Assembly (NCBI GenBank): GCA_036704825.1
Contig: JAUBSN010000035.1
Span: 14,372-78,371 of the forward strand
DNA: 64,000 nucleotides
Source of the DNA: Microcoleus sp036704825
Lineage (GTDB): Bacteria > Cyanobacteriota > Cyanobacteriia > Cyanobacteriales > Microcoleaceae
Direction of reading: 5' to 3'
Below, in pieces: positions 1 through 8,057 of the stretch (positions within the stretch are counted from its first letter, which is position 1; every line of letters starts with the position of its first letter). The notes under the pieces were generated by a model that was not told where the DNA came from, did no database searches, and was given only the letters and a program-made list of their open reading frames with translations. The position numbers and the translations under genes were made by a program.

Positions 1-139
1 AGCTGACGCCGTTTAAGGCGCGAACTTCCAGGTCGTCCACCCCGTAAACTTTTGTTACATCTTCCAGACCGACAATGACGGGTTTTGAGAGGACTTGCGG
101 GTCGAGGTCTTGGTATGTATCGGTTTGTAGTTCAGGCAT
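1..139 (-). CDS. ABC transporter ATP-binding protein, N-terminal fragment (cut by window edge)
   Basis: The reverse strand reads from an ATG at 137-139 to the window edge without a stop, giving 46 residues. It ends in VGLEDVTKVYGVDDLEVRAL, followed by NGVS. The stretch L-x-x-V-x-K-x-Y-G followed by V-x-A-L-x-G-V-S is the start of LolD/MacB-type ABC ATPases, just before the Walker A loop, which lies outside the window. These ATPases power lipoprotein export or MacAB-type efflux with FtsX-like permeases. Two such permeases without an ATPase lie at 29.4-32.1 kb, but nothing shows that they pair with this protein. The family is fairly sure; the substrate is unknown. Confidence 0.75.
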   Translation of the reverse strand, partial: MPELQTDTYQDLDPQVLSKPVIVGLEDVTKVYGVDDLEVRALNGVS

Positions 140-684
140 TTTTTTTTGTGCGATCGACACAACTAACTACTAAGCTAACACTTCCCATCAGTTTTCGTGG
201 CAGGAGTGACTGCTGTTTCGACGCTAATGAACAGAATCTCTATCTTCAAGTCACAGTCAATACTTTGACCCGACGTGGAGGTACAGTCGGAATCAAAAAA
301 AAATCTACCAACTCAAGTAGAGGCGATCGCATGGACTATTCAAAGATAACGATCTCTAAGTCTAACAACAAGCCAGTGATTAGTCGATCTGCTTTTATTT
401 TGGTACAATAGTTCAGACTGTTTTTTGACCGAGCGTCTGAAACCCTCGATTTTCCGTTGGTAGCTCGATTGCCGAATCGCCTTGAACCGTTATTCTACGT
501 TAGCCAATAAAATATTGTCCGAACTATTGTTGGTAATCACCTGTTAAAAGAATCAGATTTAACGATCGCCCGCAACCAATTTTCATGGGTTTGAGGGTCT
601 TCTTCACCACCTTGACAGGGCTTGCTTGAAATAGCAACCCCAATAGGCTAAACTTGTGCCGATCGCCAAACTAACTACAAAGCA
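140..684. other. intergenic region, no gene supported
   Basis: This 545-bp gap separates two divergent genes and so must hold both promoters. A reading frame over 85-411 overlaps the ABC ATPase start, has no recognisable domain and is not accepted as a gene. A short inverted repeat (TTCAGAC/GTCTGAA) lies around 413-441. Apart from the promoter candidate listed separately, I see nothing specific. Confidence 0.4.
626..654 (+). promoter_or_regulatory. possible sigma70-type promoter of the DUF4231 gene
   Basis: TTGAAA (626-631) and TAAACT (649-654) are separated by 17 bp. They match the -35 and -10 consensus in 5/6 and 4/6 positions and lie about 30 bp before the start codon at 685. This rests on motif and position only. 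Confidence 0.3.
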
Positions 685-1527
685 ATGACTACTTCTGCCG
701 ATACAAACCAGACCGAAATTTCCAATACAGTCTCATCGAGTCCACAAACGTTATCTTTCCTGAAACTTGTTGAGTATGTATCCATAGCCGCTTTTGTGGG
801 TGCCTGCATCCTGACCAGAGTTTTTCTAGACAATCAACTTATCTTTATTTTGGGATCTGTTTTTCTGTCTAGTTTTATTTTTCTGTTCCTGACCAACAGA
901 CAATTGGCTCAAAAGTCTAGGAATAGCGCTAATCAGTTAGAGATCCGAAGAAAAGCTGAACTATATAATTATCTCTTAAACCCGGATAACGTTTCGGATA
1001 ACAATCCGATCACCCCGGTGAGAGAAAAGGCTTTACGATATTCCCAGGAGTTGATTGACGATTATAAAAAAACTCGAGAGACTTCGAGAAATATTTACTA
1101 TACTTTCCAATTGGCAACCGTTGTTTTATCGGGAGTCACACCAATTTTAGTGTTGGTAGACAAATTGGAACCAGGTCAATCTTTGCTCAAGTGGCTGCCC
1201 GTAATTTGTCCCGCTGTCGCCTCCATAGTAGCCAGTATAGTTACCTCCTTTCCTTTTCAGGAGAATTGGATTGCAGCTAACACGACTGTGGAATTGTTAG
1301 AAGCGGAACAGGAGAAATTTGTATTAGGAGTGACTCCGGCTTATCGCTGCTACGATGTAGGCGACGAAGCCCAACACCAACAAATGACAAAAATGGCAAT
1401 AGAAAACTTTATCAATCAGGTGAATGAGATTCATCTCAAGCAAATCCAAAAACCAGATGATAAAGCATCAAAGGAGCAGAATACAGAGCCAGCTCAATCT
1501 ACCGAGTCACAACCGGAGCAGAGTTAA
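685..1527 (+). CDS. DUF4231 membrane protein
   Basis: The 280-residue protein has two hydrophobic pairs: about residues 28-47 and 51-70, and about 139-160 and 167-190. Between them lies a soluble, charged stretch. The block around SFPFQENWIAANTTVELLEA, followed by EQEKF, is typical of DUF4231, a SLATT-like family with paired transmembrane helices common in cyanobacteria. The C-terminal 35 residues are Gln/Ser/Glu-rich and probably disordered. The function is unknown; related SLATT proteins are proposed to be pore-forming effectors of nucleotide-signalling defence, but no such partner lies nearby. It stands alone, with glutathione reductase 250 bp downstream. Confidence 0.8.
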   Translation: MTTSADTNQTEISNTVSSSPQTLSFLKLVEYVSIAAFVGACILTRVFLDNQLIFILGSVFLSSFIFLFLTNRQLAQKSRNSANQLEIRRKAELYNYLLNPDNVSDNNPITPVREKALRYSQELIDDYKKTRETSRNIYYTFQLATVVLSGVTPILVLVDKLEPGQSLLKWLPVICPAVASIVASIVTSFPFQENWIAANTTVELLEAEQEKFVLGVTPAYRCYDVGDEAQHQQMTKMAIENFINQVNEIHLKQIQKPDDKASKEQNTEPAQSTESQPEQS

Positions 1528-1777
1528 CGAAGCTGACAATACCAGTAAGCAGGTAGGGTGGAGTAACGCTACCTGCTCTGATACTGTTAAACTTTCGATC
1601 GCACATAACATTCCGGGGCTATCGGACAGCCAAAGACCGACTCGTCCCCCCGTTGTTTTACCCTTCAAATAGCTGTGTATGTAGCGCTCAAAAGGACTCA
1701 AAGGCAAAATTTTTGAGCTATGATTAAGAAAAGTTAAGCGTAAACTTGGTAAGTTAGAGATTATTGGTAACACAATT

Positions 1778-3121
1778 ATGACATACGATTACGACTTGTT
1801 TGTGATAGGTGCAGGTTCCGGCGGATTGGCGAGTTCCAAGCGAGCAGCATCCTACGGAGCAAAAGTGGCGATCGCCGAAAATGATTTAGTAGGCGGAACC
1901 TGCGTAATTCGCGGCTGTGTTCCAAAAAAACTGATGGTTTACGCCTCAACATTTTCGCACCTTTATGAAGATGCGATCGGCTACGGTTGGAGTCCAGTAG
2001 AAAGCAGCTTCGACTGGGAAAAACTCGTCACCACCGTAGACACAGAAGTGCGCCGACTCAGCAAACTGCACATCAGCCTTCTGGAAAAAGCTGGAGTAGA
2101 ATTAATTTCAGGATACGCTAAATTTATCGACCCCCACACTGTCGAAGTTGGTGACAGAAAAATCACCGCCGCCAAAATTTTAATCGCTGTCGGCTCAGAA
2201 GCCCATCGCATCGACATTCCCGGTATCGAACACGCGATTACCTCCCGCGAAATCTTCTTGCTAAAAGAGCAGCCAAAACGGTTGGCAATTTGGGGTGGCG
2301 GCTACATCGGCGTCGAATTTGCCTGCATCATGAACGGGTTGGGAAGCCAAGTAACTCAAATCATCCGGCGCGATCGAATTCTGAACTACTTCGACGAAGA
2401 AATTCGCACCAACGTGCAAGAAGGAATGATTAAGCACGGAGTTGAATTTTTGACAGAAAGCTCGATAGAACAAATTGAGAAAACCCCAGAAGGTTTAAAA
2501 TTAACGCTGTCGGGAAAATCAGAAGGAACGCTAATAGTAGACGCGCTTTTGTCCGCTACCGGGCGCTTGCCCAACTTGGAAAAATTGGGTTTAGAAAATG
2601 CGGGAGTAGAAACCGATAAAGGTGCGATCGCAGTTACCAAAGACAGCCGCACCAGCCAGCCGCACATTTTTGCAGTCGGAGATTGCACGAACCGGATCAA
2701 TTTAACCCCAGTTGCGATCGCTGAAGGACGCGCTTTTGCCGATACAGAATTTGGGAACAATCCGAGAGCGATCAGTCACGAAAATGTTGCATCAGCAGTA
2801 TTTTCGCAGCCGGAAGCAGCTACAGTTGGCTTAACAGAAGAGGAAGCTAAAGCTAAGTTTCCCGAATCAATTAAGTGCTATACAGCTAAGTTTAGACCGA
2901 TGTTTCATTCTTTGACAGGTGCAGATGAAAAGACTTTTGTCAAGTTAGTTGTTGAAACTAATACTGACAGAGTTTTGGGCGTGCACATGGTGGGGAAAGA
3001 CGCGGGCGAGATTATTCAAGGAATGGCGATCGCTGTTAATATGGGAGCTACGAAGAAAGACTTCGACGCGACTATTGGCATTCACCCATCGACTGCTGAA
3101 GAGTTTGTTACTTTGCGGTAA
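1778..3121 (+). CDS. gor: glutathione-disulfide reductase
   Basis: This flavoprotein reduces oxidised glutathione with NADPH and maintains cytosolic thiol redox balance. The 447 residues match the family length. Visible in order are the FAD-binding GAGSGG (11-16) and the redox-active disulfide in GGTCVIRGCVPKK (Cys42 and Cys47). Next comes the NAD(P)-binding GGGYIGVEFA near residue 173, followed by an RRDRIL stretch whose arginines fit NADPH preference. Then come an FAD-contacting VGDCTNR and the C-terminal catalytic HPSTAEEF (His436). The CVIRGC spacing and the lack of a mercury-binding domain favour glutathione reductase over mercuric reductase or dihydrolipoamide dehydrogenase. It appears monocistronic, with a hairpin directly downstream. 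Confidence 0.95.
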   Translation: MTYDYDLFVIGAGSGGLASSKRAASYGAKVAIAENDLVGGTCVIRGCVPKKLMVYASTFSHLYEDAIGYGWSPVESSFDWEKLVTTVDTEVRRLSKLHISLLEKAGVELISGYAKFIDPHTVEVGDRKITAAKILIAVGSEAHRIDIPGIEHAITSREIFLLKEQPKRLAIWGGGYIGVEFACIMNGLGSQVTQIIRRDRILNYFDEEIRTNVQEGMIKHGVEFLTESSIEQIEKTPEGLKLTLSGKSEGTLIVDALLSATGRLPNLEKLGLENAGVETDKGAIAVTKDSRTSQPHIFAVGDCTNRINLTPVAIAEGRAFADTEFGNNPRAISHENVASAVFSQPEAATVGLTEEEAKAKFPESIKCYTAKFRPMFHSLTGADEKTFVKLVVETNTDRVLGVHMVGKDAGEIIQGMAIAVNMGATKKDFDATIGIHPSTAEEFVTLR

Positions 3122-3133
3122 ACAGGGCGAAGC

Positions 3134-3157
3134 AGCCAGGGGTTTAAGTCCCTGGCT
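3134..3157 (+). terminator. hairpin downstream of gor
   Basis: AGCCAGGG (3134-3141) and CCCTGGCT (3150-3157) form a perfect 8-bp stem with an 8-nt loop, 13 bp after the gor stop. No T-run follows, so it may instead be a dispersed palindrome or an mRNA 3' stabiliser. Confidence 0.4.
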
Positions 3158-3204
3158 AATAGCTTGCATTCGGTTAAAACCGACTCAAAAAAACTATTTT
3201 GAAT

Positions 3205-3223
3205 AACAGGCAGGATGCCTGTT
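3205..3223. repeat. AACAGGCA/TGCCTGTT palindrome, dispersed type
   Basis: A perfect 8-bp inverted repeat with a 3-nt loop, followed by TTCCACA. The same words (aggcat, gcctgttccaca) recur in the hairpin cluster at 27177-27310, so this belongs to an intergenic repeat family rather than to one gene. Confidence 0.5.
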
Positions 3224-3306
3224 CCACACAAAAATTAAATTTTCTGGTTGTGGGGTGGGCGTCCCGCCCGCCCAAAAACACAATTTAGATACAACACAAC
3301 TTATTA

Positions 3307-3843
3307 ATGAGTGAATCAACCAAACAAAACAAAATTTTAGCATTCTATCTCGGTCAGCAGCCGGATTCGCAAGGTCGGGCGATCGAGGATATTTGGTTGT
3401 GGGATTACCAGAAGCTGGAATCGGTGCACAATTACATTCAATGGCTGTTTCCCCTGAGAGAAAAGAGTCGCTTTAATTCCAGTGCTCCTACTTTAAATGA
3501 TGAGGTAATTCAAGCTTTTAGAACAAGTGAAGAGTTGAGAAGTCGTTTAGTCAAATCTCTAAAAGTCATGCTGGCATTTTACGGGCTGGAATGCTGCGAA
3601 GGCGAAAACGCAGAAATAGTAATTGCCAAATCGGCAGAATATTTGTCAAGAAAAAGAGAGTGGATTGAACAATTTAATCACAACTACCTGCGGCTGACTA
3701 GGATTCTCACAAGTTTGACAGAGTTGGGATTGAAAAATTACGCTTTAGCTCTTTTCAAATGTTTAGATGAGATATATAAGGAAGACAAAAAAAGTATCGC
3801 TTTAGAAACTTATACTTATTGGAAAAATGCTGTAAATAGTTAG
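3307..3843 (+). CDS. OGFr-conserved-region-like protein
   Basis: A 178-residue soluble protein. The segment LAFYLGQQPDSQGR, then WLWDYQKLESVHNYIQWLFP near residues 30-48, then NSSAPTLNDEVIQAF and a helical C-terminal half, resembles the opioid growth factor receptor conserved region. The hallmark is H-x-Y-I-Q-W-L-F-P followed by N-x-x-A-P-x-L. That domain was named in animals but also occurs in bacteria with unknown function. No signal peptide or membrane segment is visible. It stands alone between repeat-bearing gaps. The domain assignment comes from motif recognition; no biochemical role can be claimed. Confidence 0.7.
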   Translation: MSESTKQNKILAFYLGQQPDSQGRAIEDIWLWDYQKLESVHNYIQWLFPLREKSRFNSSAPTLNDEVIQAFRTSEELRSRLVKSLKVMLAFYGLECCEGENAEIVIAKSAEYLSRKREWIEQFNHNYLRLTRILTSLTELGLKNYALALFKCLDEIYKEDKKSIALETYTYWKNAVNS

Positions 3844-3880
3844 AACTGATATTGGGGACTGGTCGCTATACTCAACCCTA

Positions 3881-3987
3881 CGGCCCACAAAAAAATTAAG
3901 TTTTTGTCGAACCGGCCGGGAAGCCTGCTATGGGCGGGCTAGGATCGACGGCCAACAAGAAAATTAAGTTTTTGTCGAACCGGCCGG
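3881..3987. repeat. two direct repeats of 39 bp, period 68
   Basis: 3881-3919 and 3949-3987 differ at only two positions. Each contains ATTAAGTTTTTGTCGAACC and ends in the palindrome CCGGCCGG. They lie in the gap between the OGFr-like gene and the sigma factor gene. No function is apparent. Confidence 0.75.
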
Positions 3988-4128
3988 AGTGCCTATTGCT
4001 GACATTCGTGCAGTTTTCCACCCCAAGCGGATTCATGCTCAAAATAAAATTTTAAATGATTTGAACCTTTTTTGCGATCGCCCTGTCTAAACACTTCAGA
4101 TAACGAACTGCTGGGGGAGACTTCACAG

Positions 4129-4719
4129 GTGTTAGCTGTGTCAGCCAATGTTTTAACCGATGACTGTTCCGACTCGGACTTAGTTGCTGAGTGTCTCAAG
4201 GGCGATCGCACTTGCTTTCGCTACCTTTACCAACGCTACCAACACAAAGTCAGGTCAACCCTTTATCAACTCTGCGGCCCGTCGCTTCTTGACGATTTAG
4301 CGCAAGAAGTATTCCTGCGAGTCTGGAAAGGATTGCCCAAACTCAAGCACCAGGAAAACTTTTCTACTTGGCTTTATCGAATCACTTGGAATGTGGCTTC
4401 CGACCAAAGACAAGCATTTGCTAAACAGCATTCTTTTGACTCCCAGCTCAAAAATCAAGAAGTAATGGATGGGGTTATTCTCAAAGATAACACATCGGAC
4501 TTGATGAAGTTGCACTATCAAGATTTAGTGCAGCGGGGACTGGAGCAATTGAGCTTTGAACACCGCAGCATATTAGTGCTGCACGACTTAGAAGACATCC
4601 CGCAAAAAGAAGTAGCCCAAATTTTGGGACTGCCTGCGGGTACTGTCAAATCTCGCGTGTTTTATGCCCGAAATTCTCTGCGGCAATTTTTGCAAAAAGA
4701 AGGTGTCAGCGAGCTATGA
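4129..4719 (+). CDS. ECF-type RNA polymerase sigma factor
   Basis: This small sigma-70 family protein redirects RNA polymerase to a stress regulon. Region 2 (RYLYQRYQHKVRS through DDLAQEVFLRVWKG and FSTWLYRITWN) and region 4 (EHRSILVLHDLEDIPQKEVA with an HTH ending GTVKSRVFYAR) are both clear. Region 3 is absent, as in ECF factors. The open frame extends back to a TTG at 4072, but GTG 4129 is chosen because GGGGGAG lies about 10 bp before it and the N-terminus then starts close to region 2. Its stop overlaps the next gene by 4 bp (ATGA). The following genes encode a membrane protein that looks like its anti-sigma factor and a Spy-like periplasmic protein, which suggests an envelope-stress circuit. 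Confidence 0.88.
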   Translation: MLAVSANVLTDDCSDSDLVAECLKGDRTCFRYLYQRYQHKVRSTLYQLCGPSLLDDLAQEVFLRVWKGLPKLKHQENFSTWLYRITWNVASDQRQAFAKQHSFDSQLKNQEVMDGVILKDNTSDLMKLHYQDLVQRGLEQLSFEHRSILVLHDLEDIPQKEVAQILGLPAGTVKSRVFYARNSLRQFLQKEGVSEL

Positions 4720-5159
4720 ATAACCAAAGCAGCGACCAAGAGTTAGTTAATTTCTTGAAGCAACATCGCCCAAATATTCCTGAAGCTGCACCAGATTTAC
4801 AGCTAAAAATTCTAGCAGCAATCGAAAGTAGTCAGGCGAGTGTTTTCCCTGAAGCCAACCGCAAAAAAACGCGATTAAGTGCCTCATCCAAGTCTGATAA
4901 CTTAAAAATATCCTCTGTTTCTAAGTGGGCTTTATCGTCTGCGATTGCTGCTAGCATGCTAGTTTTTTGGTCTGGCTACCGTCCGTTTCATACTGCACAA
5001 TTGCCAGATAAGGAAACAGCTCAGTTAGAAGCATTTTTAGTTACTAACTGGGAGGGTGTGCTTCATGATTCTCCCCAAGAAAGTATGACCGATCGCTCGC
5101 AAACAGACTGGTTGACTGTCAGCCCTGGTACTGACAGTCAACCGCCAACAAATAAGTAA
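4716..5159 (+). CDS. probable membrane anti-sigma factor
   Basis: The 147-residue protein overlaps the sigma gene by 4 bp, so the two are translationally coupled. The N-terminal ~70 residues (DQELVNFLKQHRPNIPEAAP onward) are cytoplasmic in character. One hydrophobic helix (ALSSAIAASMLVFWSGY) follows near residues 72-88, and then a ~55-residue outer tail. This single-pass layout fits an anti-sigma factor holding the ECF sigma at the membrane. No HxxxCxxC zinc motif is visible, so it is not a classical ZAS protein. The function is inferred from layout and operon position. Confidence 0.7.
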   Translation: MNNQSSDQELVNFLKQHRPNIPEAAPDLQLKILAAIESSQASVFPEANRKKTRLSASSKSDNLKISSVSKWALSSAIAASMLVFWSGYRPFHTAQLPDKETAQLEAFLVTNWEGVLHDSPQESMTDRSQTDWLTVSPGTDSQPPTNK

Positions 5160-5178
5160 TATCAAAGAGGTAATTTTC

Positions 5179-5664
5179 ATGTCAATTCGTCGCATTTCTG
5201 CCCTAGCCGTTTTAATGCTGACTCTCGGCAGCACAGCCGCAGCAATAGCAGTTCCTAATCCCTTAGAACCGGAAACAATTGCCCAAAATCAGCGTCCCAA
5301 TCGACCGGCTGGCAAGGAAGGTGGGATGTTTGAGCAACTAAATTTAAGTGCCGACCAAAAGCAGCAAATGCAGGCAGTTCGCGATCGGTACAAAGACCAA
5401 GTTTCCCAGCGGATGCAAGCAGTCCGCCAAGCCAGACAAGAATTGGAAACGATGATGTCCGGCACTGCAAATGCCAGCGAAATACGGGAAAAACACCGTC
5501 AAATAATCGGTCTGAGGCAGCAGTTGGAAGAGGTGCAATTTGAAAGTACACTCGCAATGCGAGAAGTTCTCACTGCCGAACAGCGCAGCCAATTAGCTCA
5601 ACTGATGCAGCAGCGCCGACAAACTGCTAGAAATAGGATGCAAAACGGTCAAAAACCGCAGTAA
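5179..5664 (+). CDS. Spy/CpxP-family periplasmic protein
   Basis: The 161-residue protein has an N-terminal signal peptide (hydrophobic core LAVLMLTLGSTAAAIA) and a Gln/Arg-rich helical body. It has two LTxxQ-type motifs, LNLSADQKQQM near residue 54 and LTAEQRSQL near residue 136, the hallmark of Spy/CpxP/ZraP proteins. In that family these are ATP-independent periplasmic chaperones or metal/stress sensors that feed back on envelope-stress regulators. It lies 19 bp after the anti-sigma gene, on the same strand. The probable circuit is Spy-like protein, anti-sigma, sigma; this is inference. Confidence 0.8.
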   Translation: MSIRRISALAVLMLTLGSTAAAIAVPNPLEPETIAQNQRPNRPAGKEGGMFEQLNLSADQKQQMQAVRDRYKDQVSQRMQAVRQARQELETMMSGTANASEIREKHRQIIGLRQQLEEVQFESTLAMREVLTAEQRSQLAQLMQQRRQTARNRMQNGQKPQ

Positions 5665-5684
5665 TTGACGAGTAATTTTGAATG

Positions 5685-5717
5685 AATCGCAGGGTGTGCA
5701 ACACGCACTCTGCGATT
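5685..5717 (+). terminator. long hairpin after the sigma/anti-sigma/Spy operon
   Basis: AATCGCAG (5685-5692) pairs with CTGCGATT (5710-5717), and the inner GGTGTG/CGCACT extends the stem to about 14 bp with wobble pairs. It begins about 20 bp after the last stop. No strong T-run follows. Confidence 0.5.
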
Positions 5718-5958
5718 TACTGCAAGCAGGTAGACATCAATAAACGCCTGCATCGAAAAACCTAACTTTTCTCAAATCTATGCGATAGCTTTGTCTCTTG
5801 GGAAAAGCAGTCTAACAACGCAGCAATTTAAATACGTGGCAGTGCTTGATTTATTCGGACAATCAGTATATAAGTTCATCTACTTAATTTGTATTTTTTA
5901 TTTAATAAATCATATTAAGTTAAAATAATTAGTTGGGAAGTCTCATAAAATTTTCTGG

Positions 5959-6651
5959 ATGAATCTAAAGAACGACTCAAGTTACATTTATTTACACGGA
6001 TTTGCTTCAAGTCCCTATTCAGCTAAGGCTAAATATTTCCGAGATCGCTTTTCTTACCTAGGAATTGACCTAAAAACTCCCGATCTCAATCAAAACGATT
6101 TTTCGGGTCTCACTCTCACCCGCCAACTAAACCAAATAGAAACAGGATTTTTGCAAACTCAATCCTCCCAATCTCCCACAGACAATTTAAAAAATCTAGG
6201 GGGAGTCACCATAATAGGGTCGAGTTTTGGGGGACTGACAGCGGCTTGGTTGGCCCAGCGACAATTGTCAGTAAAGCAAATAGTTTTGTTAGCGCCAGCT
6301 TTTGAATTTATCTCCCACTGGCTGCCGCTGTTGGGACAGCAACAGTTAGAAAAGTGGCAGTCTGAGAAATATTTGCAGGTTTACCACTACGGCGAACAGC
6401 GTTATCTGCCGCTGAATTATCAGTTTGTGGCAGATATGGCTCAATACCCCGAACAAAAATTAATGCGTTCAGTGCCTACGTTAATTCTTCACGGCAAGCA
6501 TGATACAATAATACCGATTCAAGCTAGCAGAAATTTTGCCGCTAACCGTCCCTGGGTGCAATTAATCGAATTAGAAGACGATCATTCTTTGGGAAATGTC
6601 CTAGCGGAAATTTGGGAAGCGATTCAAAAGTTTTGCCAATTCAAACATTAA
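5959..6651 (+). CDS. YqiA/YcfP-type alpha/beta hydrolase (esterase)
   Basis: The 230-residue protein begins YIYLHGFASSPYSAKAKYF, the LHGF oxyanion region of the YqiA/YcfP esterase family. The nucleophile elbow is GSSFGG (Ser near 90), the acid is in LHGKHDTIIP, and the catalytic His is in EDDHSLGN near the C-terminus. The triad is therefore complete. Members hydrolyse short acyl esters or thioesters in vitro; the physiological substrate is unknown. The next gene, a ROK kinase, starts 33 bp downstream, so the two probably form an operon. Confidence 0.85.
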   Translation: MNLKNDSSYIYLHGFASSPYSAKAKYFRDRFSYLGIDLKTPDLNQNDFSGLTLTRQLNQIETGFLQTQSSQSPTDNLKNLGGVTIIGSSFGGLTAAWLAQRQLSVKQIVLLAPAFEFISHWLPLLGQQQLEKWQSEKYLQVYHYGEQRYLPLNYQFVADMAQYPEQKLMRSVPTLILHGKHDTIIPIQASRNFAANRPWVQLIELEDDHSLGNVLAEIWEAIQKFCQFKH

Positions 6652-6683
6652 AATTTGACCAACTTGCAAGTCTCAAAAATCAA

Positions 6684-7391
6684 ATGACTGAACAAGATCG
6701 ATCGACTCGCACCCTAGCCGTTGATATTGGCGGAAGCGGCATCAAAGTTATGGTGTTGGACAATGAAGGCGAACCCCAAACGGAACGCAGCCGTTTAGAA
6801 ACGCCTCAACCGCCGAAACCGGAACCCGTATTAGAGGCGATCGCCTCTTTAGCCAGCGGACAAGGCGAATTTGACCGAGTATCCGTCGGTTTTCCAGGTG
6901 TCGTGCGTCTAGGCGTCATCAAAACCGCAGTGAATTTAGATCCGTCTTGGATAGATTTTGACTTACAAACTACTCTCAAAGATCGCTTGGGAAAACCTGT
7001 GCGAGTGGCGAACGATGCCGATATTCAAGGATTGGGAGCAATTGCTGGGACGGGGGTAGAATTAGTAATTACCCTTGGCACAGGTTTCGGTTCTGCCTTA
7101 TTTGTTGATGGTATCTTGGTGCCTAATTTGGAACTCGGGCATCACCCGTTTCGCAAAGGGGAAACTTACGAACAGCAATTAGGTCGCTTGGCATTAGATA
7201 CAGTGGGTTCCAAAAGATGGAATCGCCGCCTGGAAAAAGCACTAGCCTCTCTACAAAATCTATTTAACTGCGATCGCATTTACATCGGCGGCGGTAATAC
7301 TAAAAAGATTGCTGTTGAGTTACCGCCGCAGGTTAAAATAGTACCCAACGTGAGCGGTTTGTTGGGTGGCATTGCTTTGTGGCGCGATTGA
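6684..7391 (+). CDS. ROK-family kinase, polyphosphate-glucokinase-like
   Basis: The frame opens at 6612, but ATG 6684 is chosen because LAVDIGGSGIKVMVLD, the phosphate-1 loop of the ASKHA fold, then lies 10 residues in, as in PPGK proteins. Other marks are VGFPGVV, the catalytic Asp in VANDADIQGLG, ITLGTGFGSALF, ELGHHPF and a C-terminal IYIGGGNTKKI. The short length (235 aa) and lack of the usual ROK zinc cysteines fit polyphosphate glucokinase, which phosphorylates glucose from polyphosphate or ATP. The exact phosphoryl donor cannot be read from the sequence. It is probably co-transcribed with the upstream esterase. Confidence 0.8.
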   Translation: MTEQDRSTRTLAVDIGGSGIKVMVLDNEGEPQTERSRLETPQPPKPEPVLEAIASLASGQGEFDRVSVGFPGVVRLGVIKTAVNLDPSWIDFDLQTTLKDRLGKPVRVANDADIQGLGAIAGTGVELVITLGTGFGSALFVDGILVPNLELGHHPFRKGETYEQQLGRLALDTVGSKRWNRRLEKALASLQNLFNCDRIYIGGGNTKKIAVELPPQVKIVPNVSGLLGGIALWRD

Positions 7392-7424
7392 ATAAACTTT
7401 GTGGCAAAAATGCCCATTAATATC

Positions 7425-7496
7425 AAAGAAACCGGTTTTTTTGCTCGGATTAAAGGCAATAATCCAGTCTTTCCGTAAGAAGAAACCAGGTTTCTG
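7425..7496. repeat. AAACCGGTTT palindromic element, copy A (degenerate)
   Basis: It starts AAAGAAACCGGTTTTTTT and ends AGAAACCAGGTTTCTG. This is the same layout as copies at 13131, 32087 and 51106, with inverted GAAACC/GGTTTC arms around an AT-rich core. It lies between a ROK kinase and a convergent small gene. Confidence 0.5.
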
Positions 7497-7590
7497 AATC
7501 CACGACTGTTGATTTGGTTTTTGGCTTGTGCGTTAGCGGAACCCGCCCCTACGGGGGCTACGCCAACGAAGAGGATCGACATTTGAAAAA

Positions 7591-7875
7591 TTATTCTCCC
7601 ATCGGATCGCGGTAGCGTTTGGGTTCATCCTTGCGAAACAGATTCGCCAAACCGAGGATGCCCAACAAACCCAAAGCACCCCAATGATTGTTGTCGTTTT
7701 TGCTTTCTTGAAAAGGAGTTCTGTCTAGAACAACTCCATTAGAATCAGTATTGTTCTGGGCCGGAGCTGACTCCGTTTGAGCTGAGGCAGGCATAGCTGA
7801 AGGGAGAACAGCCAAACTCAAAGCTATCAAGGTAGCCGCAGTATTTTTAGATATATCGGAAGGCTTGACTTTCAT
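7591..7875 (-). CDS. small secreted protein with WGxxGxxG tail
   Basis: ATG at 7875 is preferred over the upstream in-frame start at 7941 because GGAG lies 7-10 bp before it. The 94-residue product starts with a signal peptide (LIALSLAVLPSAMPASAQ). It has a Gln/Asn/Ser-rich middle and then WGALGLLGILGLANLF followed by KDEPKRYRDP. This W-G-x-x-G-x-x-G hydrophobic segment plus a basic tail is a cyanobacterial C-terminal anchor or sorting-type signature. It is probably an envelope protein of unknown function. It is convergent with the ROK kinase and divergent from hisC. Confidence 0.75.
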   Translation of the reverse strand: MKVKPSDISKNTAATLIALSLAVLPSAMPASAQTESAPAQNNTDSNGVVLDRTPFQESKNDNNHWGALGLLGILGLANLFRKDEPKRYRDPMGE

Positions 7876-8057
7876 ACTCGGTCTCCAAATATCAGGAGTT
7901 ACTTTATCAAAGTAATCAATTTGCAGCAGCCGACGCATCAATCGATCGACAGAAACTAAATCCCCCTCTCCTCTTGCTTTCGAGATAGAACAAGCTCTAT
8001 GCTAAGTTCAGATGCTTGTAAGCAGATTATCTAAAATAAAAATTCGTAAATTATACC

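Noticed and set aside
85..411. 108-codon plus-strand frame at the left edge
   Set aside because: It runs antisense over the ABC ATPase start, has no domain and ends in low-complexity sequence.
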